64,000 nucleotides of DNA from Proteles cristata cristata (GCA_017311185.1 JAESUZ010005166.1:248001-312000); one strand, 5' to 3'; shown: positions 34,937 through 46,368, numbered from the stretch's first letter. Program-made: numbers and translations. Notes: generated from the sequence alone by a model not told the origin.

Positions 34937-36840
34937 CTGTTTCCTTCTTAAACCTGTCTGCAATGCCTGATGACCATCAGCTGCTGACAAAACACTATGA
35001 TGAATTTCTGATCTGTCTTTGCTCCCTGTCAGATCTGCCTCCTCTGATACCTGACTTGGATCCACACTCAGATTATGATTCATTTGTTTCTTCTTGTTGC
35101 CATTTGCAGTTCCTGACCCTCAGGGCTTCTTGTGTGAGGCCCCGTTTCCATGTGACTGTCCCAACCCTGGACAGACTGACTTCTCAACTCAGTGCCCTCC
35201 TGTCAACATCCAGAAGCATGGAGTTTGTGAGAGGAATGACCACATGACCAAATGAATGATGAATGAAGGCCACCTTCACACCCACTTCTGTTCCTTTGCC
35301 TGTGGTTTTGGTCTCTTGTGGACAGACCAGCAGAAAGATAAATACACGGACAGAGAAAGAGACGGACAGATGGCTAGGTAGACAGACAGATTGACAGATA
35401 GGCAGATCCAATGAAATACCATATGCAAAAGCAAGTTTTAAATGTGCTGTACTTTCTGTTCTCATTCAGGGCTGATTTCCATCAGATGCTGGTATGGTTG
35501 CACCTTTGTCTTGGATAGAACCAGATGGTAAACAGTCCCTGTCCCACGCATGCTGAGTGACCTCCCACCATCCTGGCCATCTCCTGAGACTTGCGCCTTC
35601 TCTGGGATCTCCAGAAATCCCCCCTTGCCACCATGTAACAACGAAAGGAGTGAGTCTTGGCTCAGCAAGAGTTTCCAGGACTTCAGCCTTTGGACCAGCG
35701 TCCATTCTGGACTGGCCAGTGCCACCGCTGGGCAGGGTGGTGAAGTTTTTGAGTGTCAGCCCTGCGCCCATTTCCACTCTGCTTACTCCCTGCCCATCAC
35801 TAAAAGCTTCCAGGTGCCGCACATTTCTCATTCCCTTTACCTCTCCCTTCCACGGGGGTTCCCACCCAACCTGAGTTCCTTGGAATCTTCCTATGGTTTG
35901 TTTCCTCTCTCCAGACACTTAACTGTATGTGGCCTCGCTTTTTCTACAGCTTTTCCCATTTGTGATTTCCCATGTGGATTTCTCCAGCTCCCTAAAAATC
36001 CCCTAAGGTGCAGGGTATCTAATAAAGACTTTGTATCCCTCCCATCTCCCACTGTGCTGACTGGGGGTTCTCAGCCCCAGCCTGGAATCCGACAGATTCC
36101 TCCGGGCTAGACCAGCTGCCTTCTCCTCAAATGGCTCTGGAAGGGACAGGATGCTGCTGGGATGGTCCATGGATCCCCAGTCTCACTGACGAACACTCAG
36201 GAAGCCAACCTGGGCTTGAACTTTTCATTTTGCCTCTTAGGGGGAAGGTTATAGATGGAGACTGTCAGCTGGCATTTCCCCTAACAGCTTCCAAATGTCA
36301 CATTCCAGCATCTTGCACCCCCTGTGCTTTCCTTCTCTTCATTTTTAGAACACTCAAAAAATTTTTGTGTTTTGGAAAGACCCCTCCTGCTCCCCACCCT
36401 TGAACTGCCTGCCTTCAGGAGGGTGGTTTCTGAGGTCAACTCCCCAGAGCACAACGTGGAGGAGACAAGAGCAGCTCATCTGCCACATCTGTGTCACATG
36501 CACGGTCACAGCCCAGTCATGTGCTATGTGCAAGGCTGATTCGACAGCTAATTAAGCAGAGCAGGATGCTGGTAAGCCTAACGCCCCTGCACACTTTCTG
36601 TCCGTAAACTCTCCTTTTAGTTTCTGTTTAGAGTCTCTTTAGAACACGGATGAATGTTTGCACATGACATAAGGGAAAAGACATGGGCTGTACATATAAA
36701 ATTTTTGCCAAAAATACCATTATATTTGGCATTCGTGGGGCCTTTTGATTTTTAACAGACACTGAAATTCTAATATTTCAAAGTATTTTTTAAAATATTT
36801 TAAATTTAAAACATTAAGTTTATTTTTTCAGGTTAAAGAT
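34937..36840. other. Unclassified spacer with GC-richer block
   Basis: Includes a GACAGA-rich stretch (35323-35405) and a C-rich block at 35480-36120. The block contains an open plus-strand frame of 186 codons (35550-36110) and AATAAAGACTTTG at 36020-36032, 80-odd bases before the frame ends. No family or domain recognised. It could be an old LTR or the end of a retrocopy. Confidence 0.45.
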
Positions 36841-36844
36841 GTTA

Positions 36845-37106
36845 AATGTTTTTATTTTTAATTTTTATCTATCTATTTCTCTATTTATTTATTTATTTTT
36901 CTCTATTTATTTTTTTGAGAGAGAGACAGTGAGAGGCAGGGAGAGGCAGAGAGAGAGAGGGGGGCGGGGAACAAAGAATCCAAAACAGGCTCCAGGCTCT
37001 AAGTTGTCAGCACAGAGCTCTTCGCGGGGCTTGAACTCATGAACTATGAGATCATGACCTGAGCCGAAGCCTGACACTTAACCAACTGAGCCAACCAGGC
37101 GCCCCA
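36845..37106 (-). mobile_element. Felid SINE, first of a pair
   Basis: Complementary SINE with an enlarged A/T tail. It ends at GAGCCAACCAGGCGCCCC, immediately followed by another SINE. Confidence 0.92.
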
Positions 37107-37288
37107 GTTTTTATTTATTTTGAGAGAGATAGAGAACAGGCAGGGGCAGGACAGGGAGAGGAGGAGACAGAATTCCAAGCAAGGTCTGCGCAGTCAGCCC
37201 AGAGCCCGACACATGGCTTGAATCCATGAACCACAAGACCATGATCTGAGCCGAAACCAAAAGTCCAATGCTCACCCAGGTGCCCCTG
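37107..37288 (-). mobile_element. Felid SINE, second of a pair
   Basis: Complementary SINE with a short deletion near the head (CTCACCCAGGTGCCCC). It directly abuts the previous copy. Confidence 0.9.
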
Positions 37289-37451
37289 TGTTTCTAAAAA
37301 CCTTTCAAATACAGGAAGAATATAAAGAAAACTAAAACTGACCATAATCTCATCACATCGACTGAGACTCTTCCTGTAATTGTCTTTCTAACTTCACAGG
37401 TGAGACACCAAAGGAGAGGAAGGAAGGATAAAAGGAAGGAATATGTGCTTT

Positions 37452-37656
37452 TAAATTTTTTTTAACGTTTCATTGTATTTTTGAGACAGCTTGAGTGGGG
37501 GAGGGGCAGAGAGAGAGGGAATCGCAGAATCTGAACTAGGCCTTAGGCTCGGAGCTGTCAGCACAGAGTCCGACGTGGGGCTCGAACTCACCGACTGCGA
37601 GATCATGACCTGAGCCAAAGTTGGCTGCACAACTGACTGAGCCACCCAGGTGCCTT
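37452..37656 (-). mobile_element. Felid SINE with TSD
   Basis: TSD GGAATATGTGCTTT at 37438-37451 and 37657-37670. Confidence 0.95.
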
Positions 37657-37724
37657 GGAATATGTGCTTTCATATTTTCTTCCCAGATGTGTTAAAAACA
37701 GGACTCTGTGGAAATGATCTCCCC

Positions 37725-38045
37725 AATATTTTTTATTGAAGTATAGTTGATAGATAATATTTATTAGTTTCAGGTGTACAACATAGTGATTTGACATTTA
37801 TACACATTGTGAAGCTGCTCACTGTGATCAGTAACCATCTGCCACCACACAAAATTATTACAATATTATTGACAACATTCCCTATGCTATGACTTTATAG
37901 TTTATACCTCTTACTCCCCTTCATCCGGTTTGCTCTCTCACCCCCTCACTTCCCTCTGGCAACTACCAGTTTCTTCTCTGTATCTGAGAGTCTGTTTTTT
38001 GTTTTGTTCTGATTCCACATGTAAGCAAAATCACAGTAATCCTCA
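37725..38045 (-). mobile_element. L1 3'-UTR fragment, antisense
   Basis: TTTTTTATTGAAGTATAGTT, TAGTTTCAGGTGTACAACAT, CATTCCCTATGCTATGA and GATTCCACATGTAAGC are the complement of an older L1 3' end, in order. Confidence 0.82.
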
Positions 38046-38404
38046 AAATTTCTGAAAGAAATGACAGACATTCATTTCCTAACAACACTTACACTGTCAG
38101 AAGTACCATTGCTATTTCTGGATATTAAAGTGTTACAATGATTAATAAGCTTTACAGAGCTCTGATTTCTGTATTATAATATATATAAAAATATATGTGT
38201 ATATATATTGACATGGAGTGCTAATATTCCATCTTTCCAATTTTTGTGTATGTGCTGGCAAAGCGAACATGTAAAATAATGCTTTGCAAAAGTGCTGTGT
38301 GTTACCAAAAATCTTATAAAGAGGGAAATGACATACAGCTCCACTGCTTCAACAAAGCCCTATTAATATGTTGGTGACTTCTTCCCAGCTTTTTGTTCTA
38401 TTCT
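38046..38404. other. Unclassified AT-rich spacer
   Basis: Contains a short (TA)n/(TG)n stretch at 38175-38210; otherwise nothing recognised. Confidence 0.5.
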
Positions 38405-38624
38405 CACTTTTTTAAAAATTTTGTTTCTAATGCTTATTTTCCTAAGAGAGAGACACACAGAGCGTGAGCAGGGAGAGGCAGAGAGAAGAGGGAGACACAG
38501 AATTCGAAGCAGCTCCAGGCCTGAGCTGTAAGCAGAGCCTGACGCGGGGCTTGAACCTACAGATTGTGAGATCATGACCTGAGCCGAAGTCGGATACTTA
38601 ACTGCCTGAGCCGCCCTGGCGCCC
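38405..38624 (-). mobile_element. Felid SINE, first of a pair
   Basis: Complementary SINE ending in GAGCCGCCCTGGCGCCC. Confidence 0.92.
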
Positions 38625-38635
38625 TTTTCTCTCTC

Positions 38636-38854
38636 TTTTTTTTAATGTTTTATTTATTTCTAGGAGAGAGAGAGAGAGACAGTGTGAGGAGGGGAGGGTC
38701 CGAGAGAGAAGGAGTCACAGACTCCGAAACAGGCTCCAGGCTCTGAGCTGGCAGTCAGCACAGAGCCCGACGCGGGGCTTGAACCCACGAACCGCGAGAT
38801 CATGACCTAAGCGAAAGTCGGACGCTTAACTGACTAAGCCACCCAGGCGACCCT
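38636..38854 (-). mobile_element. Young-type felid SINE, second of a pair
   Basis: Near-consensus copy with TTATTTCTAGGAGAGAG and GCTGGCAGTCAGCACAGAGC, placed 11 bases from the previous SINE in the same orientation. Confidence 0.94.
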
Positions 38855-39044
38855 CATTTTTTCTTATTTATTTGTTACTTTTTAAATCTACTTGGACTTG
38901 GCTTTACAATAGAAAGAAAACCATTATTGTGAGACCACCCACATCATCGTTACAGTTTGAGTCCCTCTTTCTCTTTTTACTTTGCTAATTATCCTCAAGT
39001 GTCCAGGGCTTGTCTGGCATGTTAGGTGAGGAGATACGGCTGCC

Positions 39045-39245
39045 ACGTCAGTGAGCTTAGGTTTGAATCCTGCCTCTACTGACTGTGTGAACTTGGGAAA
39101 ATTACTAAGGAAATTTGTCTCAATTTTCTCATATAAACCATGAAGAGAACACCCTTCCTACCCGTCAGATTGTTAAGCATGAAGAGAGAACAGATGTAAA
39201 TTGAGTGACATAGTAATGAGCTCAGGCTGGGTAAGTGCTTAATAC
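39045..39245 (+). repeat. MIR
   Basis: TTGAATCCTGCCTCTACTGA, CTGTGTGAACTTGGGAAAAT, CTCAATTTTCTCATATAA and GTAAGTGCTTAATACACAG match MIR from body to tail. Confidence 0.85.
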
Positions 39246-39249
39246 ACAG

Positions 39250-39655
39250 AAATTATTTTTTTCACTTAAAATCGTATCATTACAGTTATATTTCCATATA
39301 ATCTTTTTAATTCTCATTTTATGACTAGATAGTAGTCTGCAATACAAATACAAATCCCTATGACTAACTCACTTCCATTTTGTGTGACAGGTTATTTCCA
39401 GTTTGGGACCATGTAGATAGTACTATAATTAATATATTTTTTCACACAACATGTTGTATTTCAGTATATGGATTTCCTTTAGAAAAATCCTTGGAATCGT
39501 ATTTTTGGGTGAAAGTATAAACCTTGACATCGTTCTTGCTACATATCCAAGCATATTTTTTGAGTTCACTTTTTTTTTAACTTGAGCAACTGAGGATAGA
39601 GTTCTGTACTTGCAATTTTCTGTTTTAAAATGTTTTAGAAGTTTACTTATCTTGA

Positions 39656-39686
<31 letters not shown>

Positions 39687-40070
39687 CAAGGAGGGGGGCA
39701 GGGAGAGAGGGAGACAGAATCCCAAGCAGGTTCCCTGCTGGCAGTGCAGAGCCTGATGCAGCTCGAACACATGAACACACGCAATCGTGACCTAAACTGA
39801 AGACGCTTGACTGACTTAGCCACCCAGGCACCCTTGTGCCTTATGAGTTTCATTCAATGTCATGGCAAAGCTTTTTAAAAATATTATTTATTTTTATTGG
39901 CAGTGAATGTCTGCATGTCTTTGGCTTTTTCTATCTTCTGGATTATTTCAGATGTATAGATTTACAAAAGTATAATTACTTGAATAAATGGTATGGCCTA
40001 TAATCTACAAATCATCCTCCAAAAAAATCATATTGATTCATGTGATCACTGACAATTCATGAGTCTACCA
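39250..40070 (-). mobile_element. Probable ancient L1M remnant, antisense, with a SINE inside
   Basis: Blocks such as TATTTCCAGTTTGGGACCAT and ATTTTTGGGTGAAAGTATAA resemble old L1M 3' sequence read in reverse. Divergence is high, so this is tentative. Confidence 0.4.
39621..39834 (-). mobile_element. Felid SINE
   Basis: Complementary SINE ending at TAGCCACCCAGGCACCC with a (GA)n tract at 39653-39686. Confidence 0.92.
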
Positions 40071-40117
40071 ATTTAACAACATATTCTGGAGCAATATGTG
40101 TTAAGATTAAAATGCAT

Positions 40118-40263
40118 TTCGTTGGAGCACCTGAGGGCTCAGTTGATTAAGCGTCTGACTCCTGATTTCAGCTTAGGCCATGATTTCATGGGCGTGAGAT
40201 TGAGCCCTGTGTTGGGGCCCAGTGAGGAGCTTGCTTAAGATTTTTTTCTCTCTCTCTCAAAAA
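40118..40263 (+). mobile_element. Shortened SINE with TSD
   Basis: Head GGAGCACCTGAGGGCTCAG, a B-box remnant and a short CT segment. AAAATGCAT flanks it at 40109-40117 and 40264-40272. Confidence 0.88.
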
Positions 40264-40272
40264 AAAATGCAT

Positions 40273-41664
40273 CTGCCAATGTTATGATTCAAAAAGGCCT
40301 TCTTAAATTTTGTTTTTATTTAAACTTAAAATTTCCTGTGAGTTGAGCATTTCATGTGCTGACTTTGAAAGCAAGGGGGAATTGAGACATTGGGAAGTTG
40401 CCTAATTTGACCAGTAGCCTGAAAAAAAACTATACATATTTTCAGGCTGATCATATTTCTGCTTGATCTGTACAACTCTCAGTACTTGGCATGCGTTGCT
40501 TCTTCTGTACTTCCTGCACCTGTTCTATTTTACCATGGAATTCTATTTTTACAGGACAAACAGAACTGAGCAGAAAACTTGCTCCTTGGAGTTTACTTCC
40601 TCGAAGAGGAGCCTGCTGTTGAGAATACAGAATCATGTTTGGTAATGGAGTCAGCCAAAAGGAAGCAGAGGGAAGAGATGGTGGAGAGAATCTGGATCCT
40701 GCTGGCATTAGACCCCTGTGCCCACCCGCACCTTTGGCTGCTCAGTTACATAAGCCAATGCATTCTGTTATTTTAAAAATTTAAGCCCATTTGCTTCAGG
40801 TTTTCTTCCAGTTGCAACCAAATGATGCAATTGATACAAGTTCTATGAAATGCATTTAAAAATAGATGGATTTTGGCCTATGCTCAAAGCCAGAGCCATT
40901 TCCAATTGCTACTTTCTTGTCCAGTTAATCAATAAATATATAACAGGCCTTTGTTATATGCTCAAATGCCAGAAAGTTTAAGAAAGTTCCTTATGCTACA
41001 ACCTAAATGGATTCCACTGTCTCTGTATTTTCCTCTCAGGAAATAGATCTCCATTTACCCAGATAAGTTTCTATTTGGGAACTGGTGGTTGTTTACCCCG
41101 GTTCTCAGGTCTAAGCCTATCTTCCTTTATTCCATCCTGCCAGGCTGGGGCTGGGATTCTGCAAAAGTCAGTCACCGGCTCCCCTTGCAGCTGCTTCCTG
41201 TGAAGTTCCAACAAATGGGACACCCTAGTGGCCTGGAACGTGGGAAGCAAAAACTCCTTCCTGTTTCCAGACAACAGGAACTTAGCTGCTGTCTGCAGTT
41301 CCAAGGTTTGGGTTGCGTTGGTATCTACTTTGTGCTCCTTCTGTCTTCCAAGATCTTTATGAGCAATTCCCAGTATTAAGTCCACTGCACTTTCCTGCCT
41401 GGACTCTGGCGGATACAGGACTTGATACTGGGAGTGGTCTGAGGAGACAGGCTCTCAAAAACAAGATTCTGAGAATTATTTGCTTTGAACTCAGGGCTGA
41501 ACTCTTTGCCAATGGAAAATGGGAGCAGGTAATCCTTGGCATGCGATGACCTTACGATTCACCAAATTATCCCCTATTCTTGCTGAGTTGGAGTGCCAGC
41601 AGGAGGTGGGGTTTTGGAGACACATTAACTGCTGCCTGATGCTGGTAAAGATGATGGGGGGTGA
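40273..41664. other. Unclassified spacer
   Basis: Short frames of 60-104 codons on both strands, none recognisable. No splice-bounded exon. Confidence 0.5.
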
Positions 41665-41841
41665 GGGGAGGCTCCTGGGTGGCGGTTAAGCGTCCGGCTT
41701 TGGCTCAGGTCATAATCTCATGGTTCGGTTCGGTTCGTGGGTTTGAGCCCTGCGTCGGGCTCTGTGCTGACAGCTAGCTCAGAGCCTGGAGCCAGTTTCA
41801 GATTCTGTGTCTCCCTCTCTCTTTGACCCTCCCCTGCTCAT

Positions 41842-41875
<34 letters not shown>

Positions 41876-41901
41876 AGAAGTAAATAAAACATTAAAAAAA
41901 A
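41665..41901 (+). mobile_element. Felid SINE with a repeated B-box motif
   Basis: The head is degraded (GGGAGGCTCCTGGGTGGCGG). The B-box region carries three GGTTC units (GGTTCGGTTCGGTTCGTGGG). A (CT)n run lies at 41845-41871. Confidence 0.92.
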
Positions 41902-42659
41902 TTATCCCAGGGAATGTAAGGAGAGACAAGTACTTCCAATTGCACTGTGGTGCTTGCAGGATGGAAATAAATAACAAGCTTTCAGCTCAAATCAACTTTC
42001 AGGAATGAGAGGGCTTCTAAGGCTGCCCTAAAAATACCTCTAACATCTTGTAGTTACAGGACAGACATGTCTAAAAACTCAGACCCAAATCAAACATTCA
42101 TAGGCTGGCCACCTCTCATAAGTGAGAGTGGAGGGGGTAATTTAGAAAAAATTGGACTCCAACCCTAGGAACAGAGACCTTTGAGTGGACTTGGATGAAG
42201 CTGAAAATCCTGAACTCTCCCTCCCCCAAGTGTCACTGACCTTCCACTGATAGTGGAAGAAGCCTCTAATTTCCTCTTTGGTAAATACCAGCCTTTCTTT
42301 GCTTGAAAACCTGTAGTCAGCACATCTGAGGCAGTTGCCTTTGCATGGGGATCTCTAATTTTTTAAAACTCCACTGCTCCCAACTCCCATGGCCTTCAGG
42401 CTTTTATCTAGAGTCAGATTCCAGCATATTCAGGGAGAGAAGGGCAGTCTGTCTCTGGAAGAAAAGGCTTTACTCCAAAAGAATCACAAGCTTTTGTTAA
42501 ATTCATGCTAGAAGAAACCTAAGATATGTGGAGATGGATTCTAAGGGTATCAGATCAAGGAGAACAGAATACAACATTGGGTTGGGGCCAAATTTAGGTA
42601 GCCCTGATATAATACACTTCCCATAGGTTTTTGGACTTAATGCTACGGTAGATTGTTAT
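41902..42659. other. Unclassified spacer
   Basis: No repeat or exon recognised. It begins the SINE-free interval around the PDCD1LG2 terminal exon. Confidence 0.5.
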
Positions 42660-43075
42660 AGCAATAGCCCTAGGGAGTCATGCCATTTTATAGATCAGGC
42701 CCTCATGTAATTTCTTCCACAGTGATTTTGGCCTAGCTATTTGACTTGCTTTGGCCAATGAGATGTTAGCAAATGTGATGCAGATGGAGACACTGCATGT
42801 TGGGGTCTGCCCGCTCTTTGCTCTTTTTGGATCCACTTCTACGTTGAAAAGAGCACAGACAAATCTGCTGAAGACACACAGCCCCGCCGACAGCCAGCAC
42901 CGACTCCTACACACATGAACGAGGCCACCCAAGACCAGCGTGCTCCGACATCTATCAGCTGCCCGCAAATGCATGAGTGAGCCCAGCCGACGCCATGCAG
43001 AGAAGAAATGAGTTGTCCCAGCTGAACCCAGCCTAAGTTGCTAAACTACAAAATTATAAACACATAAATGATTAA
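42660..43075 (+). repeat. MLT1-like LTR, copy A of a direct repeat pair
   Basis: GACTTGCTTTGGCCAATGAG, AGCAAATGTGATGCAGATGG and the ending CCCAGCCTAAGTTGCTAAAC with AAACACATAAATGATTAAA are typical of a MaLR (MLT1) LTR. The stretch 42733-42993 is about 89% identical by hand alignment to 46112-46368. Confidence 0.7.
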
Positions 43076-44199
43076 AAAGAAGCCATAGGTTTTGTTATAC
43101 AGGGAAAGCAAGCGGAAACAAATGTATTGGTTTGGGCAGATGGGAGTGGTCTGTTTACGAAGTTGGTTGGCTGATCCCCATGTGCAACAAGGACATTAGG
43201 TGATAGAATTTCTTTGGAATAATGGACAGATAGGATCCTAAAGGCTTAAGGAGGTAGGAATAATGGGGTAATTTGTCGTGTGTAACCTGTGTGTCTTTCC
43301 TCCACTTGAAAGGGACCAAAGGATATTCCCTTCACTAAAGTATCGAGAAATGCATTAGTGAGGGAGCCCCACAACCCTGGGCACCCCGAGATGTCTGTTT
43401 TCTGTAGGCCAAAGATGATGGTAGGAAATGCTGCCGCTGATATGGGCTTCTTGACTTCATGAGATGATAAGAGCCCAGAAAAGCAATCAGAATTTTTTAC
43501 GCATCGGAAATCTTTAGTGGTGGCTGGCCCTAAGAATTAAGTAGTTGGCCAGCCTACCAAACCACGGCTTGATCTATAGAATAGAAATCTGGCTTGAGTT
43601 TTCACAACTGAGAATTATAGCTTCTTCCCCAAATTCTTAGAAAGGACCCTGCAACAACGCCATAGATACTTGTAGATCCTCCTCCAAGCTATCCCCAAGG
43701 GGACCTGAAGTCATTCCTGAAGGTGTCTGTGCACTGGGGGAAATGGAAATACCCAGGCTTTTCAGGGATTCCTAAGTGCTGCTCTGAAATGACACCAATC
43801 CTTAGGAACCCCAAATGTCACTGTGGTCCACTAGTCAAAACAGAGGCTTACAGTGGTTAGGAGATGAACAGAGCTTGTGCCCAATCCAATCTCATTATGA
43901 TCTGTGACTCAAGCATCATTAAAGAGATTCATTAGGAGGACTAGTCAACAACAGAGGTTTAAGCTTGGGGTACGATGATAAATTTGAGGAAAAAAGTATT
44001 GAAAATGACAGCTCTAGCTGAGATTGTGTATTTGTCTGGACAAGAACCAGATGCAAACAGCAAAAATGAAAATACTTGTGCTGAGATAATGAGATCATAG
44101 GTGGTTTTTGTTTGTCTGGCATCTCTCAATTCCTCAAACTCTCCCAAATGCTATTTTTGCTCCCTTTGTAAAAGGTACTTTTTTTTTTTAAAAAAAAAG
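43076..44199. other. Unclassified spacer downstream of PDCD1LG2
   Basis: No repeat, exon or CpG-rich segment recognised. An A/T-rich palindromic run lies at 44178-44199. Confidence 0.5.
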
Positions 44200-45579
44200 A
44201 CTTAGTGTTTATCCAGCTCTTTTAAGAGTTGCCTTTACATACATTTTAGCCAATCACAGTGATGTCATAAAAAATAAGAATGTAATGTGTCACCATTCTC
44301 TTCAATATTATGATGAGGCTCAGAGCCAAGCATGCATGAGGCATCTACTCCATGCATCAGACTGCAGGATTGACAAACTCCTCCTCCCTTCTTGCCCTCT
44401 AGGAGCTTAGAGCCTAAGGAGAAGATGTAACATGGGCTTAAATCCTCATGATTCAAAACTGAGAAAGACAACCCTCTATATCTGAGACTGCTCTGATAAC
44501 GTACACATTTGGATAGTTCCTGGATCAGCAGGTGCCCTGAGCTTCATGACCCCGGTATGCAGACCAGATTTAACACGATTATCCTGTTGTTGCTGCATGC
44601 AGTTACCCTTGACATACATAAAAGGGGACTCCACAGCATTTCTACAGTGCCAAGCATCAAAGGCCTTGCCTAATGAGTGTCCCTGTGTCACAGACATGGA
44701 ACTGAGTCCCTGAAGGGTTAAGTTTAAAGTCACAGAGAAGACCAGGAAAAGAGCCTTAGTGTGGGACTTTGACCAGTATGGATACCCATCTGAAATCTTT
44801 GCAGGTATAGCATACTAGCGTGCTAAAATTTTCTAATGTATGCCATTGGTTTCTGAGGTTAAGAAAACAATTTTTTAAAGGTAAGATGTAGTTGAAAAAA
44901 ATTCATCCACATGACCCATTACAGGTTAAAATAAATGCTCTGTGATTCAAACCTTGCAAAAATACTCAATGGCTTTTCTCCATGATTTGTAGTCGCCCAC
45001 TGTGTACTTAAATGCTTTCTGTTAGTTAAACAACTGAGATGTTGTCAAGATTCCGTAAGCCGTATAACTTGCCAGTTATGGCTTGGCTGTGCATAAAGCT
45101 TTGTCTAACGGCCTCAAAAGGCTTTTCCAATATACCCAGAGGAAACAGTGGATAAAAATAACTCTATTGGCAATTCACCCATTTCTGTAACTGAAAATTT
45201 CCACTCATCTCTTCTTCTGGAAATTACTTTGGAAACTTAGGGGTGGAAATTCCCTTTGTGTTCATTCTGCCAGCAAGGACGAGACTCAGAGCACTGACTG
45301 GGGTCTAGGTCCAGGGTGGTCATTTTCTAAAGTGCAGTAGTGCCTGCTTAGGGTCATGGCTGCAGAGGAGAGTGCTGGATCTGGGAAGGGCGGGCTGCCT
45401 GACTTGCTCTGAGCACACCACAGCCAGGCCTCTTTGCAGTCTCCACTTTAGTGCTGGAGCTACAAAGGCATTGGACAAGTGCAAACCACGAGCTCTGCAG
45501 GCCAGTGGATTCTTGTTCAGAGTCCAGAACCTTCTTGAGGACGTCCCATCAGGTCACCCCAACTCCTGAAAACACAGGT
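44200..45579 (-). other. PDCD1LG2: PDCD1LG2 3' UTR
   Basis: Several blocks match the human PDCD1LG2 3' UTR as I recall it, in the same order and on the minus strand. They lie around 45440-45579 (downstream of the stop), 45280-45330, 44910-45060, 44620-44760 and 44500-44580. No AATAAA or ATTAAA was found on the minus strand near the end. A weaker GATAAA variant at 44208-44213 sits next to an A/T run and would give a 3' UTR of about 1.4 kb, similar to human. The 3' boundary is uncertain. No SINE lies in the UTR or for more than 1 kb on either side. Confidence 0.65.
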
Positions 45580-45585
45580 TCAAAT
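45580..45585 (-). CDS. PDCD1LG2: PDCD1LG2 last coding codons (Ile-stop) in the terminal exon
   Basis: The terminal exon starts at 45585, after an acceptor reading CTCTCCAG on the minus strand. Its first six bases are ATTTGA, one isoleucine codon and the stop. The C-terminus is therefore SRAI, matching the human ending NSAI. Only two codons lie in this exon; the rest is 3' UTR. The stop is in the last exon, so the normal transcript should escape nonsense-mediated decay. Confidence 0.9.
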   Translation of the reverse strand: M

Positions 45586-46111
45586 CTGGAGAGAGAAGTC
45601 CACAAATAAGAACATCACTTTTCTGATTAGAAAACAGATAACCTCTCAAGAACAGACTGGAGTGAGAAATGGCTGTAGGGGAGAAGCTCACCTATCTGGA
45701 GGCAGCAGAGTTCAAGACCTTGCTTTCTGCCCCTGCTACCACTGCCCTCGTCCACGTCTTCAGCCTCTCTCTCCAGACCTGTTGCAAGAGGCCTCTTCCC
45801 TGTTCTCAGGCCTGCCATTGGCTCAATGACACTGCCACTGGAGCACAGTACACGGGGCTCCCCTATTTGAAACCTTCGGAAGTTCCCTATGGGGCCAGAT
45901 ATTTCTGTTGGTTCCTGCAGATGTGTTCTCCACCCTGAGGTACCCTGCTCGGCGTGCTGGAGGATGACCTTGGGCTGCTCACTGGGCTCGCTTCTCCCCG
46001 GCTTCCATGCCATGCTTTCCCTCAGACTTGGGGTTAAAGAAGGTGGTAGGAAGCAGCATGAGGTTGGGGTGCGCACCCTTCAGCAGCCTCCCCGACAGGC
46101 TGCAGGCTCAC

Positions 46112-46368
46112 CTGGCCTAGCTATCTCATTTGCTTTGGCCAATGAGATGTTAGCAAAAGTGATGCAGATGGAAACACTTGCATGTTGGGGTCTGCCCTCT
46201 TCGCTCTTTTTGCACACACTTCCGTGTTGAAAAGAGCACGGGCAAACCTGCTGAAGACACACGGCCCCACCGACAGCCAGCACCGACTCCGACACGTGTG
46301 AACGGGGCCACCCAAGACCAGCGTGCTCCGACATCCGTCAGCTGCCCGCAAATGCACGAGCGAGCCCA
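46112..46368 (+). repeat. MLT1-like segment, copy B of a direct repeat pair
   Basis: This segment lies in the last PDCD1LG2 intron in the same orientation as 42733-42993. Both flanks break sharply from copy A. Many of the differences are CpG versus TpG/CpA, with the CpG forms kept in copy B. Confidence 0.75.

Noticed and set aside
34513..35247. Longest open frame in the window (244 codons)
   Set aside because: It crosses a TTCC/TTTC microsatellite and an antisense SINE; the protein is low-complexity Phe/Leu/Ser and repeat translation.
1..44199. RIC1, the next gene in human order
   Set aside because: No CpG island, exon or RIC1-like coding sequence seen; its start probably lies beyond the left edge.
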